Position numbers and translations under genes: made by a program
Part shown: in pieces, positions 14,158-18,396 of the stretch
Layout: every line of letters begins with the position of its first letter
Position numbering within the stretch: the stretch's first letter is position 1
DNA from: JBCAWW01 sp039024315
Lineage (GTDB): Bacteria; Bacteroidota; Bacteroidia; J057
Direction of reading: 5' to 3'
DNA: 18,396 bases
Assembly: GCA_039024315.1 (NCBI GenBank)
Contig: JBCCQN010000166.1
Coordinates: forward strand, 1 to 18,396
The notes under the pieces: generated by a model
Told to the model about the DNA's origin: nothing
The model's database searches: none
Seen by the model: only the letters and a program-made list of their open reading frames with translations

Positions 14158-14173
14158 GCGTTCTGCGAAGCAG
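14158..14173. repeat. Solo copy of the dispersed repeat in the receptor leader
   Basis: GCGTTCTGCGAAGCAG is identical over 16 bases to the copies at 3560-3575 and 13023-13038. It ends 20 bases before the receptor ATG, within the likely 5' leader, so it could influence translation initiation. The preceding TAA of the other copies is not kept here. Confidence 0.55.
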
Positions 14174-14193
14174 TCTCAACGAAAGAAATCAAC

Positions 14194-16887
14194 ATGAAAA
14201 CTCAAATCATATCTATTCTCAAAACAAGCCTTTGGCTGAGTCTCTGGCTCTGCTGTTTCCCGCCTACCTTATGGGCGCAAAGCAAAGATTGGCTCAAAGA
14301 ACCTATCGACTTCACCCTCGAACCTATGCCTTTGGAAGAAGCCCTCAAAGCAATCGAACAATACTTACCCATACGCTTTTCCTACGATCCCCAAATCCTA
14401 CCCAAGGCTAAGCAAGTTCAAATCAAAACCCCTGGCAAAAGCTTAGAGGCAACGCTAAAAGAATGGTTTAAGAGCAGTGGCTTTGCCTTTCGTATCGTCG
14501 GCAGTCAGATCGTTATCTATAGGCCCGCTACGCGGAACGCTCATTCTCTCAATGGCTTTATCCGCGAGCAAAATAGTCTCGAACCCCTGCCCTATGCCCG
14601 AGTCATGATCTTGGGCAGTAAGCGAGGCGCCGTTGCCAATCAGTACGGCTATTTTTCCCTGATGGTAGAGCGTTTACCGGTCAAGCTCCAGATTAGTCAC
14701 CTGGGTTATACGGTGGATACTTTATCGGTCGATGAAGTACCCGAAGCCCCCTTACAGCTCAATCTCAAACCTAAAGATTTAGCGCTAGAAGCAGTACAAA
14801 TTGAAGCTGAATCCATGATTGAAGCCGAGGAAGCGGGGCGTATGGTGCTCGGTCTGGAATACATCAAATCAGTACCGACCTTTCTAGGAGAACGTGATGT
14901 AGTCAAAGCCTTGCAGTACCTGCCCGGCGTACAACGTGCCAACGATGGCAATAGCGGGCTCTTTGTGCGAGGCGGGAATGGGGACCAAAATTTGATCCTC
15001 CTTGATGAAGCCCCTATCTACAATGTTAATCACCTTTTTGGTTTTTTCTCGGTCTTTAATGGGGATGCGGTCCAAAATGTTGAGTTTATCAAGGGGGGCT
15101 TTCCGGCCCATTATGGAGGACGCCTCTCCTCGGTAGTGGCGGTTACTACTCGCGAAGGCAGCAAAGAAAAATGGGCAGCTGATGGCGCAATTGGGATTAC
15201 CTCTTCTCGCCTTACCATCGGTGGGCCGATTCTCAACAAAAAGGGTTCCCTCTTGCTTTCGGCGAGACGTACCTATTGGGACCTCTTGGTGCGCCCCTTC
15301 ATCAAAGTAAGTAATGCAGATACTGATCCTTTCTTCTTTTTTCATGATTATAATGCCAAAATGACCTACAATGCGAGTCCCAAGGATAAGCTGACCCTGA
15401 GTCTTTACAGCAGCTGGGACCGCTACGGGATCATAGAGCAAATGGCCCGCAATGGCGACAAAGACCAAATGCGTACGGGATTTAGTTGGCAAAATCTTAG
15501 CGGGACCTTGCGCTGGAACCGAGTGATCTCCCCCAAGGCCTTTATGAATACTTCGCTTTTTACTACCAATTATGGCGTCCGTCTTTTCAATCGCAGTGAG
15601 GATCAAAGAGGGGAAATAACCGGCCTTCAACGCTTGAGTTCAGGTTCTGAGATGTTTGATGTAGCACTCAAGCATGATTTTTATTGGTATCCAAACGCCA
15701 AGCACGAAGTGAGATTTGGGGGTATCCTTTTCCAACACATTTTTACCCCCAATCGCTTAAGAGCTTTCCGTGAAAACTTTGGCAACACTACCCAGCGTTT
15801 TGATCTCAATGTCAAAGAAAACGAGCGTTATTACACCCAGGAAGCTGCGCTTTATCTCGAAGACCGCTGGCAGCTCAGCCCTCGCTTCAATCTAGAAATG
15901 GGTTTGCGTTTGAGTGCCTACACTGTGGAAGGAGAGTTTTGGGCTAATCCCGAGCCTCGCTTGAAGTTACAGTTCCAGCTAGCTCCTAATCATCAATTAG
16001 AAGCTTCGGCTACCCGCATGGCGCAGTATATCCATCAGATTTCCAATTCTGGTCTAGCCTTACCGATAGACGTTTGGGTGCCCAGTACTCCCAGTATCAG
16101 TCCCCAAGAAAGTTGGCAATATACCTTGGCTTGGGGCCAGCGTTATCCAGCATGGGGGCTCAGCATTATGACGGAGCTCTACTATAAGCGGATGGATAAT
16201 ATCATCGGTTATCGAGAAGGAGGGAGCTTTTTTGACTTGGACCTTTACAATCTGGAGATCGAAAGACTGGATTGGCAAACACTGGTTACGCAGGGGCAAG
16301 GGGAGTCATATGGCTTAGAGATTTTTGCTAGCCTCAAGCGCCCACGCTATCAGATGAGCCTTAGTTATACTTGGTCCTATACGCAATTTCTGTTTGCGGA
16401 GCGAAATCGTGGACAGGCCTTTGCGCCCCGTTTTGATCGCAGACATTCTTTGGCCTTTCTTTATCAGCACCGTTTCACGGAACGCTTAGAATTGAACGCA
16501 GGCTGGACCTTCGCTACGGGCAATCCCTTCCCGCTGCCTTTATCGCAAGCCTACCTAAGTGGGCATGAAGAGGTTCAATTCCTCGGTTTGGGAGCAAACG
16601 CTCAGCCTGATCCCTACTTTCAGTTTAGTCAGTTGGATGAGTTTCGTAGCCCGCTCTACCATCGCCTCGATGCCAGTCTCAAGATCAAAGCCAAGCCTAA
16701 GCAGCGACGATGGGATTGGACTTACTATTGGGAAGTAGGTGGCTATAATCTCTACAATCGCCTCAATCCAAGTTTTTATTTGCTACAGGAGGAAATCAAC
16801 CCACAAGCCGGCACCCAACGCCTCCGCTTGCAGGAAAATAGCCTCTTTTTCTTTACCCCTTCCGTCAGCTTTAACTTCAGCTTTTAA
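14194..16887 (+). CDS. TonB-dependent receptor with STN and carboxypeptidase-regulatory-like domains
   Basis: This 897-residue outer-membrane receptor starts with a signal peptide (about 1-29, ending LWAQ). An STN domain follows at about 38-110 (FTLEPMPLEEALKAIEQ to VGSQIVIYR), which signals to FecR. A carboxypeptidase-regulatory-like domain is at about 117-195 (GFIREQNSLEPLPYARVMI, ANQYGYFSL). The plug is at about 222-330 (DVVKALQYLPGVQ, GLFVRGGNGDQNLILLDEAPIYN, GGFPAHYGGRLSSVV). The rest is a 22-strand-type barrel ending in a C-terminal Phe (FNFSF). It imports a substrate with energy from TonB and, with the sigma and FecR genes before it, reports occupancy. The next gene encodes a DUF4249 lipoprotein, its usual Bacteroidota partner. 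A dispersed-repeat copy is translated in the linker at residues 111-116. The substrate cannot be told. Confidence 0.93.
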   Translation: MKTQIISILKTSLWLSLWLCCFPPTLWAQSKDWLKEPIDFTLEPMPLEEALKAIEQYLPIRFSYDPQILPKAKQVQIKTPGKSLEATLKEWFKSSGFAFRIVGSQIVIYRPATRNAHSLNGFIREQNSLEPLPYARVMILGSKRGAVANQYGYFSLMVERLPVKLQISHLGYTVDTLSVDEVPEAPLQLNLKPKDLALEAVQIEAESMIEAEEAGRMVLGLEYIKSVPTFLGERDVVKALQYLPGVQRANDGNSGLFVRGGNGDQNLILLDEAPIYNVNHLFGFFSVFNGDAVQNVEFIKGGFPAHYGGRLSSVVAVTTREGSKEKWAADGAIGITSSRLTIGGPILNKKGSLLLSARRTYWDLLVRPFIKVSNADTDPFFFFHDYNAKMTYNASPKDKLTLSLYSSWDRYGIIEQMARNGDKDQMRTGFSWQNLSGTLRWNRVISPKAFMNTSLFTTNYGVRLFNRSEDQRGEITGLQRLSSGSEMFDVALKHDFYWYPNAKHEVRFGGILFQHIFTPNRLRAFRENFGNTTQRFDLNVKENERYYTQEAALYLEDRWQLSPRFNLEMGLRLSAYTVEGEFWANPEPRLKLQFQLAPNHQLEASATRMAQYIHQISNSGLALPIDVWVPSTPSISPQESWQYTLAWGQRYPAWGLSIMTELYYKRMDNIIGYREGGSFFDLDLYNLEIERLDWQTLVTQGQGESYGLEIFASLKRPRYQMSLSYTWSYTQFLFAERNRGQAFAPRFDRRHSLAFLYQHRFTERLELNAGWTFATGNPFPLPLSQAYLSGHEEVQFLGLGANAQPDPYFQFSQLDEFRSPLYHRLDASLKIKAKPKQRRWDWTYYWEVGGYNLYNRLNPSFYLLQEEINPQAGTQRLRLQENSLFFFTPSVSFNFSF
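14526..14541. repeat. In-frame copy of the dispersed repeat inside the receptor gene
   Basis: CGCTACGCGGAACGCT matches the left end of the hairpin element (CGCTTCGCGGAACGCT at 3470-3485) at 15 of 16 bases. It encodes residues 111-116 of the receptor (P-A-T-R-N-A), exactly between the STN domain and the carboxypeptidase-regulatory-like domain. The location in a flexible linker is where an inserted palindrome would be tolerated. Confidence 0.5.
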
Positions 16888-16898
16888 CCCTTACATTT

Positions 16899-17795
16899 AT
16901 GCTTTCCTTCAAATATGTTTTTTACGCAATCTTAATATCGCTGATCACTTCTTCCTGTCAACGATTAGTGGATATAGACCTGAGCGGTGAGTCTCAATTA
17001 GTTGTTAGCTGCTTTATCAGTCCCGATCAAAAGGAAGTACAACTAAAGCTCTCCCAAAACCAGACTGTAGGTAGCTCGGGTGGGCTGGATGCTAGCGATT
17101 TTATCGTCCCGGATGCGATCGTAAAAATTGAAAACCTCCAAAAAGGGCAAGAGATCGAACTCACATTTGATACCGAACATTCTCTCTACAGCACAATCCC
17201 GCCCCTAGGTTTTCTCAGTCCTTCGGACTCTTTCACTTTGAGCATTCAGCACCCAGATTTCCCTGCCGTGAGCGGGCAATGTCAGATTCCTGCCGCGCCC
17301 CAGCAATTTGCTATCCAATTAGACTCTGTAACTGCAGATGGAGATCCTTTTCCTGATTTCTTTTGTCAGACGAGCTGGGAGGACCCTGCTCAAGAAAGGA
17401 ATTACTATCGAGTGATTGGCAAAATTATCCCCAGCATGCAGTTTTTTGTCAATAGTGATCCTTGGTTTTTTCGTTGGCAGGGCCTCTCAGTCGATCCCGA
17501 CTATCTGCTAGATGATAATTTCGACGGGCAAGCAGTAGTTGGGCCCACTGGTGATTTACAGAATGTCGCACGCAACCTTAACGGTGTGCGCCCTCCCCGT
17601 ATGCCGGGCGATAGCTTAGTGGTGGCTTTGCTGCATGTGGATGAAAACTATTATCGCTATATGCGCGATCTGCGTCAAAACCGTAATGTGGATTTGGCCT
17701 TTAGTGAGCCCTACACGATTTTTAGTAATCTTGAGGGGGGCATTGGCATCTTTGCGGCTTATCACGCGGATGAGAAAAGATTGCAGATTCGATGA
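16899..17795 (+). CDS. DUF4249 family outer-membrane lipoprotein
   Basis: This 298-residue protein begins with a lipoprotein signal (MLSFKYVFYAILISLITSSC, lipobox cysteine C20). It then shows the DUF4249 opening: a short VDIDLSGES segment, a QLVVSCFISPD strand and VQLKLSQNQTV. Middle strands include DAIVKIENLQKGQEIELTF, and the C-terminus has the family-like SNLEGGIGIFAAY ending. DUF4249 proteins are nearly always encoded next to TonB-dependent receptors and are thought to be surface or periplasm-facing accessory lipoproteins; no reaction is known. The gene begins 11 bases after the receptor stop, so the two are one operon. A role in substrate capture is inferred from context only. The length is at the short side for the family, but both ends look intact. 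Confidence 0.88.
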   Translation: MLSFKYVFYAILISLITSSCQRLVDIDLSGESQLVVSCFISPDQKEVQLKLSQNQTVGSSGGLDASDFIVPDAIVKIENLQKGQEIELTFDTEHSLYSTIPPLGFLSPSDSFTLSIQHPDFPAVSGQCQIPAAPQQFAIQLDSVTADGDPFPDFFCQTSWEDPAQERNYYRVIGKIIPSMQFFVNSDPWFFRWQGLSVDPDYLLDDNFDGQAVVGPTGDLQNVARNLNGVRPPRMPGDSLVVALLHVDENYYRYMRDLRQNRNVDLAFSEPYTIFSNLEGGIGIFAAYHADEKRLQIR

Positions 17796-17800
17796 GGGAT

Positions 17801-17842
17801 GAGCGTTCCGCGCTCCCGCATCCCGACCATCGGGATCGGGAG
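17801..17842 (+). terminator. Two overlapping hairpins after the DUF4249 gene
   Basis: GAGCG (17801-17805) can pair with CGCTC (17811-17815). Overlapping it, 17813-17826 pairs with 17830-17842 as a 13-base-pair GC-rich stem with one bulged base and a CCA loop. The second is very stable and 17 bases past the stop codon, so it is a likely transcript end or 3' stabiliser of the receptor operon. No T run follows (TAAACCTAAA), so a REP-like role is equally possible. Confidence 0.5.
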
Positions 17843-17937
17843 TAAACCTAAAAACAGAATAGCAATTTTCAAGAAGTCCTTCCTTCGGAGAACGCCTAAT
17901 TTGCTTGCATCAACCAATCACGTAAAAGGAATAAGTT

Positions 17938-18345
17938 ATGATCAACAAATTATCACACGCCACATTTTACGTCAACAATCAAGACGAAGCCAAGGAGTTT
18001 TATGTCGATAAACTAGGCTTTGAAGTGCGGAGCGATGCGACTATGGGAGAAGGTTTTCGTTGGCTGAGCGTTGGCCCGAAGGACCAACCCGAAATCGAAA
18101 TCGTCCTCATGCCCATCATGCCAAGTCCCTTCTTGACAGAAGAAGACGCCGAAGCCATGCGGGGTCTATTATCGCGCGGAGCCTTTGGTACTGGCATTTT
18201 TAACACCCCAGATGTGGTCGCTACTTATGAAGAACTCAGCGCCAAAGGCGTGGAGTTTATCGCTCCACCTACCCAGCGAGAGTATGGCTACGAAGCCCTT
18301 TTCAAAGACAATAGCGGCAATTGGTTTAGCCTCGTCCAGCGATAA
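17938..18345 (+). CDS. VOC (glyoxalase/bleomycin-resistance fold) family protein
   Basis: This 135-residue protein has the two-module VOC layout. The first begins SHATFYVNNQDEAKEFYVDKLGFEV (given as the module's opening, residues about 6-30, with H7 as possible metal ligand) and contains PEIEIVLMP. The second includes TYEELSAKGVEF and the ending YGYEALFKDNSGNWFSLVQ. In metal-dependent members the last strand usually carries a Glu where this one has Ser (WFSLVQ rather than WIELVQ), so the metal site may be incomplete. VOC proteins include glyoxalases, dioxygenases and drug-binding proteins; the function of this one cannot be told. A weak repeat-like CCTTCGGAGAACGCCTAA lies at 17882-17899 in its leader. 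GGAATAAGTT just before the ATG is a possible weak ribosome binding site. Confidence 0.88.
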   Translation: MINKLSHATFYVNNQDEAKEFYVDKLGFEVRSDATMGEGFRWLSVGPKDQPEIEIVLMPIMPSPFLTEEDAEAMRGLLSRGAFGTGIFNTPDVVATYEELSAKGVEFIAPPTQREYGYEALFKDNSGNWFSLVQR

Positions 18346-18354
18346 AATCTTTAG

Positions 18355-18396
18355 TATTAAGTAGAAAGTATTTAGTAGAAAGTATTTAGTAGAAAG
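18355..18396. repeat. 14-base tandem repeat at the window end
   Basis: Three consecutive 14-base units are visible: TATTAAGTAGAAAG (18355-18368) and two identical TATTTAGTAGAAAG (18369-18382, 18383-18396). The array starts 9 bases after the VOC stop codon and reaches the last base of the window, so its full length is unknown. Confidence 0.7.

Noticed and set aside
14884..15630. 248-codon minus-strand open frame within the receptor gene
   Set aside because: It is antisense to the well-conserved plug and barrel region and its product shows no recognisable domain; it is a shadow of the receptor's codon use.

Overview
The window comes from a member of the Bacteroidota, plausibly a Saprospiraceae-like organism; the phylum is well supported and the family is a guess. 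The phylum call rests on an ECF sigma factor / FecR anti-sigma factor (with the DUF4974-type tail) / STN-containing TonB receptor / DUF4249 lipoprotein set, a stand-alone VTC-domain protein, A-rich leaders with little Shine-Dalgarno signal, and moderate GC. There are no rRNA or tRNA genes, no CRISPR array, no transposase and no gene-free stretch longer than about 200 bases.

Layout: (1) 1-3396, plus strand: the 3' end of a VTC (polyphosphate polymerase-like) gene, a UPF0175/DUF3368 antitoxin-toxin pair, a calcineurin-like metallophosphoesterase and an autoinhibited Fic protein with a C-terminal winged helix. The toxin pair and the fic gene look AT-richer than their surroundings, as in acquired DNA. 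(2) 3397-3577: a convergent intergenic region with one simple inverted repeat and one nested, MITE-like hairpin element. (3) 3578-5949, minus strand: a Crp/Fnr regulator and an AviRa-type 23S rRNA methyltransferase 4 bases apart, then a hypothetical protein and a cytosolic thioredoxin-fold protein. (4) 6027-9117, plus: a large cytosolic GH63/MGH1-like glycosidase and a DinB/DUF1572 protein. (5) 9246-12356, plus: an exported GH3 beta-glucosidase, a DUF3052-like protein and a small AraC regulator, closely spaced. (6) 12383-17795, plus: the sigma / FecR / TonB receptor / DUF4249 uptake and signalling locus. (7) 17938-18345: a VOC-family protein, then a 14-base tandem repeat running off the window end.

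How the genes work together: region 6 is a classical surface-signalling system. Substrate binding at the receptor should pass through its STN domain to the FecR periplasmic domain and so release the sigma factor; the substrate is unknown. The two glycosidases of regions 4 and 5 may serve glucan or oligosaccharide use, one outside the cytoplasm and one inside, but nothing in the sequence ties them to the uptake locus except proximity.

The most interesting non-coding signal is a short dispersed repeat (consensus about TAAGCGTTCTGCGAAGCAG). It occurs solo before fecR and before the receptor gene, as inverted ends of a 106-base nested hairpin at 3470-3575, and in frame inside the receptor's STN-to-carboxypeptidase-regulatory linker. 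Second is a strong terminator-shaped hairpin lying wholly inside the 5' coding part of the DUF3052-like gene, just past the GH3 stop codon. I found no clear evidence of a wholly new multi-gene system.
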